In this document: one piece after another, positions 1 to 9,977 of the stretch
Layout: every line of letters begins with the position of its first letter
Position numbering within the stretch: the first letter of the stretch is position 1
NCBI RefSeq assembly: GCF_030296915.1
Contig: NZ_AP028031.1
Span: forward strand, 1,545,501 to 1,609,500
Length of the DNA: 64,000 nt
Reading direction: 5' to 3'
DNA from: Anaerostipes hadrus ATCC 29173 = JCM 17467
Lineage (GTDB): Bacteria > Bacillota > Clostridia > Lachnospirales > Lachnospiraceae
Translations under genes and position numbers: made by a program
Notes under the pieces: model-generated
The model's database searches: none
Told to the model about the DNA's origin: nothing
What the model saw: the letters and a program-made list of their open reading frames with translations, nothing else

Positions 1-72
1 GCAATTAAAAATATGCCAAATATTTTCTATGTCTTTATATTTAAAATTATAACTTATATCTTTTAATTCCAT
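1..72 (-). CDS. Hypothetical protein, N-terminal fragment cut by the window edge
   Basis: An ATG at 72-70 is preceded by a good ribosome binding site (GGAGG, 4 nt before the ATG) and the frame stays open for 24 codons to the window edge. The visible residues begin MELKDISYNFKYKD and give no family clue. It lies 45 nt downstream of the membrane-protein gene at 117-908 on the same strand, so the two may form an operon. No function can be assigned. Confidence 0.5.
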   Translation of the reverse strand, partial: MELKDISYNFKYKDIENIWHIFNC

Positions 73-116
73 ATATCCTCCAATAATAATATTTGTTATT
101 CTAGCTCTGTGATTTC

Positions 117-908
117 TTAATGTCCCTTATTAAATTCTTCTATCAATTTCTGAAATTCTTCTAACGACATCATGCTATACATTCTTTTCCAATACTTTTT
201 TTGGAAAATTACTATTTTATGTACGGAAAATCTACAATTTTTTATTATCAACCAACGATGTTGCTTTTTAATTTTTTTATCGTTTTCCTCTTTTAATGAC
301 ATTCTACAAAACAACATCTCATACTTAGAATATAACTCAAGAGCATATTCTAAAGGTATAATTAATATTAAATAAATAATTGGAATCATAAAACCAATTA
401 AGGAATCAACTATATTTAATTGTTTATATTCTTCCATTCCAATTTTTATAGTTTTATACAATATCCAAAATCCACCTATTGTTAATACAGTTTCCAATAA
501 TTTGCGTATTTTTTCATATTCTTTACTTTTTTCCAAGAACATATTTATTATTGATATTACTGTAACTATCGGAATAATAGCTAACTCAATCCAAATGTTA
601 AATGTAAATGTGCTCATAAGAAATTCAATAAAAATTGATGCTTTTACATTGTCCTTTAAAATCTTACTTATATAATGCTCATCTGCTTCTGTCATAATAG
701 CGTTCACACAATACATTAATCCTGAAAAAATAAACCAAACTACAATATCCTTTATATAAATATTCTTCCAGAATGGCATATTATAAAATATCAAAGTTAT
801 TACTAATACATAACCAATACTGATTAACCAAAGTATACACAATCTTTTAGCAAACATGGATTTTATAACCTGCCTAAATGATTCTCTAATACTTTTTTGA
901 CTTATCAT
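117..908 (-). CDS. Membrane protein of unknown function
   Basis: About 263 residues with roughly four or five hydrophobic segments (near residues 25-45, 57-73, 105-123, 140-155 and 170-190) separated by charged loops, followed by a basic cytoplasmic tail of about 65 residues rich in Lys, Arg and Trp. I do not recognise the family. The start is uncertain: a GTG at 914 and an ATG at 908 are both possible and neither has a clear ribosome binding site. Base composition is very AT-rich, like its neighbours up to 10241 and unlike the core genes from 10401, which fits acquired DNA. It is followed after 45 nt by another small-RBS gene. Its place beside nuclease and helicase genes makes a role in the same accessory or defence block possible, but nothing in the protein shows it. 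Confidence 0.6.
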   Translation of the reverse strand: MISQKSIRESFRQVIKSMFAKRLCILWLISIGYVLVITLIFYNMPFWKNIYIKDIVVWFIFSGLMYCVNAIMTEADEHYISKILKDNVKASIFIEFLMSTFTFNIWIELAIIPIVTVISIINMFLEKSKEYEKIRKLLETVLTIGGFWILYKTIKIGMEEYKQLNIVDSLIGFMIPIIYLILIIPLEYALELYSKYEMLFCRMSLKEENDKKIKKQHRWLIIKNCRFSVHKIVIFQKKYWKRMYSMMSLEEFQKLIEEFNKGH

Positions 909-1205
909 AAACACAAAAATAATAAATCCCCAAATTACTGTTGCCTATTCTCTTGTTGACAAAATATCCATTTCTCTTTCTCCATTCTACTCAGTTTAAT
1001 GTGAAATAGTCCTTATGCTTATGAAATTATACAGCAAAAAAATATACTCAAACATTAAATTTTTCTTTACGTGCTTTGTCCTATTTTATCTAAAGAAATC
1101 CATTTTTATACATAATATATAACCTATGCGATGCTGCTTTTATTTTACGAGTACTGATGATTTATAAAATTTCTTAAAATCTTATAGCCTTTAATGTCAT
1201 GACTA

Positions 1206-4200
1206 TTAATTATCTTCAAACACCACTCCAAATAATTCTTGTAAAGTTTTTTGAAAAGCTTCTCTATACAATTTTAGAAATTCTTCATTATATCTTTGTT
1301 TTAATTTCCCATTTAACAAATTTTTTATAAGTTCCGAAGCTTCTTCATCTGTTCTCGCTATTAAAGGAATATATAAATAGTTAGTTTTTGAAAATTCCAT
1401 AACAATTTGGGCTATAAACTCTTTATCAACATAATATTGTAGTAATATAGCTGCAACATTAACATTAGAGATCTTTGCCTTATCTGCAATTTTTCTAAAA
1501 AATAAATCGTCGCATAGAAACGTCGCCTTTTCTTTCTCGCACAAAATAAGTGCATCCAAATGAATCCTATGTAATCCTATTGACGAAACTAACTCTTCTC
1601 CATTTAGATCCCCACCTATTGTATAACCTATCCTATCATCGTCGTTTATATTATATTGTCGACATTCAGCACAAAAATCTATAATTCTTTCCCAAATTTC
1701 CACATATGTAACATCATAAGGTATAATTGTAATTTTCCCACCTATTGTTACTAATTTTCCCTCGGAAACATTTTCTCTTCTCTTCGTACTGGAATATCTC
1801 TCCTGAAAAAATAAATTATAGCTATCAGGTATAATCAATAAACTTTTTATTTTATCAAGAATATTAAGTAAATTCATTGAACTCAAAAGAACCAAAGTCG
1901 ATAATGATGGTACATAACATGAAGCTCCTTCTTTTTTATAGATGGGATATCCTGTATACATCGCTTGATCCTTACCATAAAGCAAGAAATTCAATGCATC
2001 TATATATTCATCATAATTTCCATTCACAAAAGAATCAATTGGTAACCCTATATTGTTTTCCTTAAAATGATATAAGTCAAGAAGATTGTTCATATATTCT
2101 GAACGATCCGTCAGCTCTTTTATTTGATTTATCATATCTTCGGGATCTTCACTAGAAATCATATGTACTACACCTTCAAACTTTTCAGGATATTCATTTA
2201 TTTTGTTAAATACAAAAGCTGCTGCTTCATTCATACGATTTTTTATTTGAATAATTTTATAACTTACACCGTCAATTTTTAATATTTGATTCAAACCACT
2301 TCCAATCAGTTTGATATATAGTGGCATTTTTCTATTTACATGTCGAATATCAAGACTACAATTATCCCCGTCACCAAATTCGCTTTCTGAATCAAGACAT
2401 ATCTCTATCGTTTTAGCATTTTCTATCCCTGTTATTAAATTCTCCTTTAAAGTTACCACAGTATTTGGTGCAACACTTTTTATATCTTCATCTAAATGAT
2501 AATGACTTAAATTATGACTATAAAATCCCAAATACATTTTATAAATATTAAAATCATCTTCACCGTCAAGACAATATAAAGCCTTATACGCATATAAATC
2601 AGCCTCTGCTGTTTTTCCTAATCTAATCATTGCTAAAGCAAGTGTCATACAATGCAACGGTTCCTCAGATTTTCGTAATATATCTATATACGGCATATAA
2701 ACATTTTGGTCTGTCTCATTACGTTCAAATAACATATTAATAATATTACATGCTACACTTTCTTCATGAGAAACATCAAACAATTCTTTTGCGTATTTCA
2801 ACATGCTAAATTTTTTTTCTTTTATTCGTGCACACAAATATTTAATCTGTAAAAATCCTTTCCGTAAAATATTTTGTTTCAAAAATCTATCTGCTATTTC
2901 TTCCACAGAATCCAATTGATTAATCCTTATTAAGTTTTTTTTATAATTATTACATACATCAAACAAAAATTTATAAATATTAATTAAAACAGAACGATTA
3001 ATTTTACTCATATTATCAATATAATTTAATACAAGCTGTAATTCATTCAATGCATGCCCTTTAACAAGTATATATATAAGTTCTGTTTTTTCCGGTAATG
3101 ATAAATTATCAATTGATCTACGATTTATCATAACTTTCCATTTTGGAAAAATATTATCTTTAATTAAGTTTATATCCTCAATGCCTGAAGCAATTGATAT
3201 AAGATCTTGAATATTATTTTCACAAAATTTGATATAGTCAACTATTTTTTGTTCATAAATCTCCCTATTAACATGATACAATGCAGTAAAATAAAGACTA
3301 TTAAGTTTTACACTTCTAATATCTTCAATAGTATTTTCAAAAACGGCTATTGCTTCTTCATAACTACCTGTAAAAATTTTGCAAATCATATATCTAATAG
3401 CAACCGACTCTTCTATTTCCCAATTCAATGTTTCATATATATTAACTGCCATATCCATATTACCATTTAATTCTAGACATAATCCGTAGAAAAACTTAAC
3501 TGAATTATCATTTTTTACAGAGTCTTGTTGTTTTTCATATTCTACAATTGCATTCTCCAAATATTCTTTATCATTTAAACCAATATTATACGCTGTTTCC
3601 AAGCGAAGAAGCTCAACCATTACCTCATTTGCAATATATTGCTCTGTCTCTTTTAATGAATCAAGTATATTAATTAATTCAACTAATCTTTCAGCATTTT
3701 CGATTCCTTCTAATCGCCACTGCACATTAATCTTTTTAATTTCAGCAAATGAAACATAAATTAAATATTGTTCTGTGTGCTTTTTTTGATATAAATCATT
3801 TAATATATAAAATGATTCATCATATTTCTGCAAATTGAATGCCGTAAGCCCATAATATAATCTAATAGTATCTGTTACTTCTAATGATTCATCTGAAAGA
3901 ATCTCTTTGCACAACGAATATACAGATGCCCATAATTGAACAGAAAACATTTTATCAATAACAAGCAACTGTATCTCTATACAATATTTGCCTAATGAAT
4001 ATGCTTTTATAGGTTCCGGATTTTTTAAATAATTTTGAACCCATTCAACATCTGATTTAATATTGTCTGAAAAATTTTCCATGTATTCTTCTACTGATTT
4101 ACCGTCATGTAAATCATCTAGTGCTTTATAAAAATATAATGTTTCAGAACCTTTTACACCTTCTAAATTATATATAAAAATATTTTGCAGTTCCACTTTA

Positions 4201-4880
4201 AGCTTGGTAAAATTCATTTCAGCAATATACGCTTTACAAGTTTCTATCTTTTCCAAAACAAGACTCTCTAACAAACGTAAGTCTATTTTTTTATTTGTTT
4301 TAATATTATCTTGATTAAAAGAAACTTCTCCTCCATCATGCACTACTATTCCCGCATATATTTCGCTAATTGTTAGATCATCTGGTCCCTTTCTTTTTAA
4401 GAAAAAATAATTTGCAATATCTTTATGTCTCGCCACCATATCTAACAATTCTGTATTAGATATAGGATAAATTTCTATTCCAGCATCTTGAAGTATTTTT
4501 TCTATTGATTTAAAAGCTTTTGAACTCGTATTAATTGTCTGATTGCAGAATAAATATATTACATCCAATTTTCCTTCATAATATTCTATAGCTTTTTTTG
4601 ATGATTCTCTTATTTGAGAATAACCTACTCTATTTTCAAAATATTTCGACTGAAAACTAATTTTTCTTCTTTTAACATAATCATCTCGTTTTTTCTCTAT
4701 AACTGGAATAATTTCAACTCCTGGATGATTACTATCTGAATGAAGTATCGTGTCTTTTTCAACAAATTCTCTTTGAAACAAACGTCTAGTTAAACTTTCA
4801 AAATTTGTTGTTACATCATCATTACACACAGCAAACTGTGCCCATGTAATATTAGGATAATGCTTATCTTCTACCGCCAT
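1206..4880 (-). CDS. Large multi-domain protein: PD-(D/E)XK-type nuclease domain, helical repeats, PIN-like domain
   Basis: 1224 residues from the ATG at 4880, chosen because AGGAGG stands 9 nt before it; an upstream ATG at 4925 lacks a binding site. N-terminal ~150 residues look like a PD-(D/E)XK nuclease: FESLTRRLF with Glu28, GVEIIPV with Glu56, then a beta strand FQSKYF with Gln77 and Lys79, matching the E...E/D...QxK pattern. Residues about 200-850 are helical and TPR-like, many about 34-residue helix pairs. The C-terminal ~250 residues resemble a PIN domain, with LDALILCEKEKATFLCDD the typical core acidic motif, though the first Asp of a PIN fold appears replaced (PSLSTL). Two nuclease folds around a repeat scaffold suggest a sensor-effector protein, possibly anti-phage; this is inference. 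A LexA-type box lies in its promoter region. Confidence 0.65.
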   Translation of the reverse strand: MAVEDKHYPNITWAQFAVCNDDVTTNFESLTRRLFQREFVEKDTILHSDSNHPGVEIIPVIEKKRDDYVKRRKISFQSKYFENRVGYSQIRESSKKAIEYYEGKLDVIYLFCNQTINTSSKAFKSIEKILQDAGIEIYPISNTELLDMVARHKDIANYFFLKRKGPDDLTISEIYAGIVVHDGGEVSFNQDNIKTNKKIDLRLLESLVLEKIETCKAYIAEMNFTKLKVELQNIFIYNLEGVKGSETLYFYKALDDLHDGKSVEEYMENFSDNIKSDVEWVQNYLKNPEPIKAYSLGKYCIEIQLLVIDKMFSVQLWASVYSLCKEILSDESLEVTDTIRLYYGLTAFNLQKYDESFYILNDLYQKKHTEQYLIYVSFAEIKKINVQWRLEGIENAERLVELINILDSLKETEQYIANEVMVELLRLETAYNIGLNDKEYLENAIVEYEKQQDSVKNDNSVKFFYGLCLELNGNMDMAVNIYETLNWEIEESVAIRYMICKIFTGSYEEAIAVFENTIEDIRSVKLNSLYFTALYHVNREIYEQKIVDYIKFCENNIQDLISIASGIEDINLIKDNIFPKWKVMINRRSIDNLSLPEKTELIYILVKGHALNELQLVLNYIDNMSKINRSVLINIYKFLFDVCNNYKKNLIRINQLDSVEEIADRFLKQNILRKGFLQIKYLCARIKEKKFSMLKYAKELFDVSHEESVACNIINMLFERNETDQNVYMPYIDILRKSEEPLHCMTLALAMIRLGKTAEADLYAYKALYCLDGEDDFNIYKMYLGFYSHNLSHYHLDEDIKSVAPNTVVTLKENLITGIENAKTIEICLDSESEFGDGDNCSLDIRHVNRKMPLYIKLIGSGLNQILKIDGVSYKIIQIKNRMNEAAAFVFNKINEYPEKFEGVVHMISSEDPEDMINQIKELTDRSEYMNNLLDLYHFKENNIGLPIDSFVNGNYDEYIDALNFLLYGKDQAMYTGYPIYKKEGASCYVPSLSTLVLLSSMNLLNILDKIKSLLIIPDSYNLFFQERYSSTKRRENVSEGKLVTIGGKITIIPYDVTYVEIWERIIDFCAECRQYNINDDDRIGYTIGGDLNGEELVSSIGLHRIHLDALILCEKEKATFLCDDLFFRKIADKAKISNVNVAAILLQYYVDKEFIAQIVMEFSKTNYLYIPLIARTDEEASELIKNLLNGKLKQRYNEEFLKLYREAFQKTLQELFGVVFEDN

Positions 4881-4921
4881 GTGTAAAATCCTCCTATAAT
4901 TAATTTTCACAATCTTTATAT

Positions 4922-4969
4922 ACAAAAAGTATATTGCATAAAATTATTTTTATACAATATACTTTTTGT
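4922..4969. terminator. Bidirectional hairpin between the nuclease genes
   Basis: Perfect 15-bp inverted repeat, ACAAAAAGTATATTG at 4922-4936 and its complement at 4955-4969, with an 18-nt loop. Each arm ends in a run of five A or T, so it can act as an intrinsic terminator in either direction. It lies 41 nt before the start of the 1224-residue gene and downstream of both the interrupted nuclease gene and the LexA-box promoter. It is therefore either the terminator of the upstream gene or an attenuator in the leader of the downstream gene. Confidence 0.6.
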
Positions 4970-5003
4970 TTGATTTTAATTAATAGTAATCTGTCTTGCA
5001 CGT

Positions 5004-5042
5004 ATTATATATTTATAAAAATCAGCTCGTGAACATTTGTTC
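5004..5042 (-). promoter_or_regulatory. Candidate SOS promoter with LexA-type box
   Basis: On the minus strand, GAACAAATGTTC (5031-5042) fits the Gram-positive LexA/DinR consensus GAAC-N4-GTTC and is a near palindrome. It overlaps the -35 region (about 5027-5033) of a promoter whose -10 is TATAAT at 5004-5009. The site lies about 150 nt before the start of the 1224-residue nuclease protein, which would make that gene damage-inducible. The two motifs are seen in the sequence; LexA control is inferred. Confidence 0.5.
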
Positions 5043-5108
5043 TTTTTTATTATACCAAATTACACCTTTAATTTCAAGCTTAAGATTTTAAACTTAATTT
5101 ATGAGCCC

Positions 5109-6308
5109 TCATAGTCTAGCTAACGCAGCAATTTCTTTTCTTTCCTTGTCATTTAATTGAAAAATTAAATGATATACTTTCATTGTATTTTCTGTTTCTG
5201 GAACAATGTGTTCACTAATAATCATTAAAGTATTCTCCCCTCCAATTCTTTTAATTTTGGTTGGCTGATAGGTTCCTTTCATCCTCTTCAAATCATTTTC
5301 TATTTTATCAAATCCTTCTTTTAAAGACATCTTTCTATTTAGAGATAATGTAATTCCAAATTTAAAATCTTAATTCAAATATCCCATTAACTGTTCATAT
5401 TGTTTTGTAAAATTTTCAATATATTTATTCTCCAACACAGCATAATCTGTAACATACCCATCTTTCTCTGCGTATATATATAAATCTGTCTCTCCTAATT
5501 TTTTATTGGCTCGTCCAATTGTAAATTCACGTGCAATCAATACATTATATTTACTATTCAAAGGTCCAGTAACAGCATCTTGAATATCCGCTGTAATTTC
5601 CACCTCATCTCTTTTTTCAAAATGTACAATTCTTTTTTGAAAACGTTTAATCACCGAGATTAATTCCATTACTATTTTCTCTGATAACGAACTACAGAAA
5701 TCACTATTTTTCTCATATCTTTTTTCTAAATATCTATCTCTCAAATCACATTCCATCAAATCAAGATAATCATCAAGGTTAATCTGAAAAGCCATTTCTA
5801 ATAACTTTGGATTATTAAGATATAATAGTACCATATCATTCAATTGTTCTGGTAAAAAATCATGATTTTGAAAACATATATTATAATATTTTTGAAAATC
5901 TTGTATCCATTTTAAATTTTCTTGTCCATCATCATTATCCAAATCTTTTATAAGGCTATCATCTACAGGGTTTATTATTAAGTCATCCTCATTATCTGCA
6001 CATTTTTCCCACCAATCTAATATTGAATATAATAAATATTCATATTTAGGCTTTATAAAATCTCTAATATTTGTTGAACAAATAATCTCATATAATTCAT
6101 AAACTGAATTTCTACATTCTTGTGGTTTCCTCATAAGATAATCCCTTGGAAAAAATCCATCCAGGTCAAATTCTTGATCTAATTCAAGAATATCTAATAA
6201 TGACCTTACTATGTCTCGCAAATTACTATTAACATACTTCGTTATTCTCAATCCAAGATCAGATAAATTCTCATAGTCTACTATATCTATTTGAATCAAA
6301 CTACTCAC
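5109..6308 (-). pseudogene. PD-(D/E)XK nuclease-like gene interrupted by an in-frame TAA
   Basis: Two reading frames, 6308-5370 (312 codons) and 5330-5109 (73 codons), are in the same frame and separated only by TAA plus 13 sense codons that read DFKFGITLSLNRK. Joined they make one protein of about 399 residues. The N-terminal two thirds are helical with no recognised family. The C-terminal third is a PD-(D/E)XK fold: GETDLYIYA supplies the Asp, AVLENKYIENF the ExK strand, and YEQLMGYLN the usual Q-L-x-Y helix. The next beta strand (KFGITLSLN) lies after the stop, so the stop breaks the fold. Either the gene is inactivated, or the TAA is suppressed, or the 5330 ATG is used separately. It belongs to the accessory block with the Nudix and helicase genes. 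Confidence 0.7.
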
Positions 6309-6360
6309 CCTTTCTTAACAAAAATCGTCTATCTACTTATTTATATACATATTCATCTGA

Positions 6361-6759
6361 TTATTTTATTCCTTTTGGACATTTCTTAATTCCATCAATC
6401 AACCCAACATCTGCTGGCAACCATTCAACATCCATCAATTCATCCTTCCCCAACCATCGAGCAGCCTCATGTTCTTTCAAAACTAAGTTTCCACTAACTA
6501 CAGAACACCAATAACACCCCATAGACAAATGAAAATCCGGATAATTATACTCTATTGTATCAATCAATTCTCCAACTTCAATCTCTGTATCCAATTCCTC
6601 CACAATCTCCCTCTTCAAGGCTTCTTGTGGCGTTTCTCCTTCTTCAATCTTTCCCCCAGGAAATTCCCATCCACCTTTAAGATCTCCATAGCCTCTCTGT
6701 GTTGCAAATATTTTATCATTGTCTCTTATAACTGCTGCCACTACTCTAACTGTCTTCAT
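6361..6759 (-). CDS. Nudix (MutT-like) NTP pyrophosphohydrolase
   Basis: 132 residues from ATG 6759, which has GAGG 8 nt before it; an upstream ATG in frame at 6795 falls inside the preceding gene. The Nudix box GX5EX7REUXEE is complete: Gly36, Glu42, Arg50-Glu51, Glu54-Glu55. The Gly usually near the box end is Asp57. The enzyme class hydrolyses nucleoside diphosphates linked to another moiety; the MutT-like size and WEFPGGKIEEGE segment suggest (d)NTP pyrophosphatase, such as oxidised dGTP cleanup. It starts 13 nt after the stop of the PLD-helicase gene, so the two are co-transcribed and probably functionally linked; such pairs are, as far as I recall, common. Whether it degrades nucleotides or a signal molecule cannot be told from sequence. 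Confidence 0.8.
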   Translation of the reverse strand: MKTVRVVAAVIRDNDKIFATQRGYGDLKGGWEFPGGKIEEGETPQEALKREIVEELDTEIEVGELIDTIEYNYPDFHLSMGCYWCSVVSGNLVLKEHEAARWLGKDELMDVEWLPADVGLIDGIKKCPKGIK

Positions 6760-6772
6760 TTTATTTTCCTCT

Positions 6773-9700
6773 TTATTCACTCGTAATATATTCATATAAA
6801 TCTTCTCTCACTGGTACATCTAATAACCAAAGAATTTCAACCGCTGTTTTCTCTGTATTAGGCATTATAAATTCTTGAGCTTGTCCTGTTGCTGTCATTC
6901 TTCCTAAATAATAAAATTCTTTTGAGATCTTATCATCCTTATTCTTACGGACAAACAATTGAACATCTATACCTCTTTCTTTTGCATGAAGGAAATTTTG
7001 TACATCTTCTGATTCTAAACTCCTTCCACTCTTAGAAATTGCAATTAATTGATTCTGATTGACAAAATGATCTTCATATTTTGTTGTGTCGCTAATATTA
7101 TCTGCTTTATCATAATTGATAAATACTGGGAATGTTTTTGTTTTTTTATCGAATTTATATCCACCAATATTTAATGGAACTTCACCATTCTCCCAATTTA
7201 AAAGACGACATACATCTTCATAAGTATATTTTTGATATAACACTAGATCTGTATCTTGATATGGATCACTATAATCACGTTCATATCTTGATTTCCCAAA
7301 CTGAATCAAATCTTCTAAAAGATTTGTAAATTCCATATTTTCTAATACTTTTTCAAAAGATTTACTAACACTATATTCCTTATATCTTGATATCCAATTT
7401 CGTGAATATGCGATCGCTCGTGTCTCCGTTTTTTTGTACATATGATCTGTTTGCTGCTTTTCAAATATTTGTTGATCTTCTTCCTGTTCCATAAGAATAC
7501 ATTCTTTATATGTCTTCTTTCCAGAACCTGTTGGAAATTCATTTGTCATTACATTTATGATATTTTGAATACTCTCATCTTTTAATATTATTTCATATCT
7601 TTCTTTTAAATTATTTTGCAATCTGCCGATCAATCCATGCCTATATTCAATCATCAAAGATAATAATTCTAATTCATGTATTCTTTTCCCATTTGCAATT
7701 TTCTTTGAAATAAATTCTATTATTTTCTCTTCTTTATCATTCAATCGTACCGTATACTCTTTTTCATATTTAACCAAAAACTTATAATATGAGCCAAGAT
7801 TACTATTATCAAAGATTCTACATACGTCCATCTCGCCATACTGTTCAAATTCTGCCAACTTAGGAATACGTCCCAATTTATTTTTCAAATTAAAATAATT
7901 TTCCTTAATTAATTTTAAATCACTAAAATTAGCAGCATCAATCGCTTTATAAATCTGCTTTTTACTAATTTCATCAAAATGTATTGTAGAACTACCTGGA
8001 ATAATTCTGCTTCCCTCCATTATATAACGTCGTACATTATCCTTGTTATAACTACGATCCCCAGACAAAGCAATCGGTATCATAAAATTATTCTTATAAT
8101 TTCCAATAAAATCAAGTATCACCACATATTCTTTGTATTCTGCTTTTCGAAGTCCTCGTCCTAATTGCTGGATAAATACAATCGGTGACTGTGTTGGTCT
8201 TAGCATAATTACCTGATTAATTTCTGGCACATCAACGCCTTCGCTGAAAATATCTACAGATAAAATGTAATCTAACTCATTGATATCCTCATTAACTAAA
8301 CGTTCAATCGCATCTCTTCGAACTTCTTCTGAATCTGCGCCACTTAATGCTAATGTACGCCAACCATGTTCATTAAACTTCTTTGACAGTTCATTTGCTT
8401 CTTCAATTCTACTACAAAAAATCAGACCTTTTACTCGATTACCACTGTAACCATAATATTCTGCCTGTTCCATGACATATTTTACACGATCATCTGAAGT
8501 TAAACGTCTAAAATTCTCTAGTTTTTGCTCTTTTGTCATTTTCTTATCATTGACTATCGTATCATCAATAATTTCTAAATCGGTAATTCCAAAATAGTGA
8601 AATGGGCACAATAAATCCTCTTCCATTGCTTTTTGTAATCGAATCTCGTATGCAATGTTGTGATCAAAGATCTCATAAATATTACGACCTTCTATATGAT
8701 CATCTCTTTTATCAGGTGTTGCTGTCATTCCCAGTGTAAATTGTGGAGTAAAGTAATCCATAACTTTTTTATAGCTATCTGCTGAGGTATGATGAGCTTC
8801 ATCATAGATGCAACATTCAAAATGATCTCTTGCAAATCTTTCTAAATTTTCTTTTTTAGACAATGTCTGTACTGTTGCAAAGATAAAATCCGCATCATAA
8901 TCATGAGATTTGCCAGTAACTAATCCCATTTTAACAGACGGTCCAAAAACCTTTTGGTATGACTTTAATGCTTGTTCTGCGATTTGATTTCTATGTACTA
9001 AGAATAAAACTTTCTTATATCCTAACTCTCGGACAGCAAATGCTGATGCATAAGTCTTTCCGGTTCCTGTACTAGATAATAGTAAAGCCTTTTCTATTCC
9101 TTCTGAACTCATCTTCATAAGATTATTAATAAAAGCTAACTGCATCTTATTTGGTTTTAATTTATAGCTTTCGAAATCAACAATTTGTTCTTTTGCTGCT
9201 TGTCTTTGTTGCTTTTTGATAATTTGATTTTGTAAATATTGCCCTTTATAATCATCAATGAATTCTTCATAGTATTGACTATTTGGTGACATCCATAAAT
9301 TCTTAAATTCATTTAAAATTTCTTGTGCAACTTCGCCTTGTTCTGTGGAAACTATCTTTGTATTCCATTCTCTATTTTTTGTAATTGCACTGGATGTCAT
9401 ATTGGAACTTCCTATAATAATTCGATATAATTCATCTTCACGGAATATATATCCTTTTGTATGGAATCCTCCAACCTCAAAATTCGTTCGAAACATTTTT
9501 AATTCAATGTTTTTCAGTTGAGCTAATCGCTCTAATGCTTTTGGCTGACTAAATGTTAAATAGTCTGTCGTAAGAATTTTCCCTGGAACTCCTTTTTGTT
9601 CTAGTTCTTTTAAAATCATAGATAGAGATTCAAATCCACTATCAGTGATAAATGCTACACTGATAAAAAATTCATCACATCGTTTTAGCTCTTGTTCCAA

Positions 9701-9838
9701 AGAAACAAGAACTTTCTTTCCCTGTTTATGGTCATTATATATAAATTCCGGACGATATGCTAAATTTGAATTATTGGATTGATTTATAAATGCAGTTGTT
9801 AACCCTTCCATTAACTCATTAGATTTTGAATTCTCCAT
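6773..9838 (-). CDS. PLD nuclease-SF2 helicase-DUF3427 protein
   Basis: 1021 residues. Residues about 30-190 form a phospholipase-D-type nuclease domain with the HKD signature FHTKGYIF (His126, Lys128) and GSSN at 143-146. Residues about 225-590 are an SF2 helicase: Walker A STGTGKT (256-262), DEAH box at 346-349, GMTATP (motif III, 370-375), and motif VI IQQLGRGLRK. The remaining ~430 residues match the DUF3427 type seen after such helicases. A single HKD copy means it would dimerise. It is likely an ATP-driven DNA or RNA remodelling nuclease, and this architecture is frequent in defence islands, but its target is unknown. It is followed at 13 nt by the Nudix gene. Confidence 0.85.
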   Translation of the reverse strand: MENSKSNELMEGLTTAFINQSNNSNLAYRPEFIYNDHKQGKKVLVSLEQELKRCDEFFISVAFITDSGFESLSMILKELEQKGVPGKILTTDYLTFSQPKALERLAQLKNIELKMFRTNFEVGGFHTKGYIFREDELYRIIIGSSNMTSSAITKNREWNTKIVSTEQGEVAQEILNEFKNLWMSPNSQYYEEFIDDYKGQYLQNQIIKKQQRQAAKEQIVDFESYKLKPNKMQLAFINNLMKMSSEGIEKALLLSSTGTGKTYASAFAVRELGYKKVLFLVHRNQIAEQALKSYQKVFGPSVKMGLVTGKSHDYDADFIFATVQTLSKKENLERFARDHFECCIYDEAHHTSADSYKKVMDYFTPQFTLGMTATPDKRDDHIEGRNIYEIFDHNIAYEIRLQKAMEEDLLCPFHYFGITDLEIIDDTIVNDKKMTKEQKLENFRRLTSDDRVKYVMEQAEYYGYSGNRVKGLIFCSRIEEANELSKKFNEHGWRTLALSGADSEEVRRDAIERLVNEDINELDYILSVDIFSEGVDVPEINQVIMLRPTQSPIVFIQQLGRGLRKAEYKEYVVILDFIGNYKNNFMIPIALSGDRSYNKDNVRRYIMEGSRIIPGSSTIHFDEISKKQIYKAIDAANFSDLKLIKENYFNLKNKLGRIPKLAEFEQYGEMDVCRIFDNSNLGSYYKFLVKYEKEYTVRLNDKEEKIIEFISKKIANGKRIHELELLSLMIEYRHGLIGRLQNNLKERYEIILKDESIQNIINVMTNEFPTGSGKKTYKECILMEQEEDQQIFEKQQTDHMYKKTETRAIAYSRNWISRYKEYSVSKSFEKVLENMEFTNLLEDLIQFGKSRYERDYSDPYQDTDLVLYQKYTYEDVCRLLNWENGEVPLNIGGYKFDKKTKTFPVFINYDKADNISDTTKYEDHFVNQNQLIAISKSGRSLESEDVQNFLHAKERGIDVQLFVRKNKDDKISKEFYYLGRMTATGQAQEFIMPNTEKTAVEILWLLDVPVREDLYEYITSE

Positions 9839-9916
9839 GTACTTTCCTCTTTTCTTTAAAAACTAATCTTATTATACTATGATTAACCTCGATATTCTAT
9901 AAATTTATTTTCATAA

Positions 9917-9951
9917 AAAATACTGCCACATGAAAATGCGAACAGTATTTT
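9917..9951. terminator. Bidirectional intrinsic terminator
   Basis: Arms AAAATACTG (9917-9925) and CAGTATTTT (9943-9951) with a 17-nt loop; on the minus strand the 3' arm continues into a run of T. It ends the 87-residue gene upstream (9978-10241), and isolates it from the helicase gene. Confidence 0.65.
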
Positions 9952-9977
9952 ACGATTTATTTTTAATTCAATTTTTA

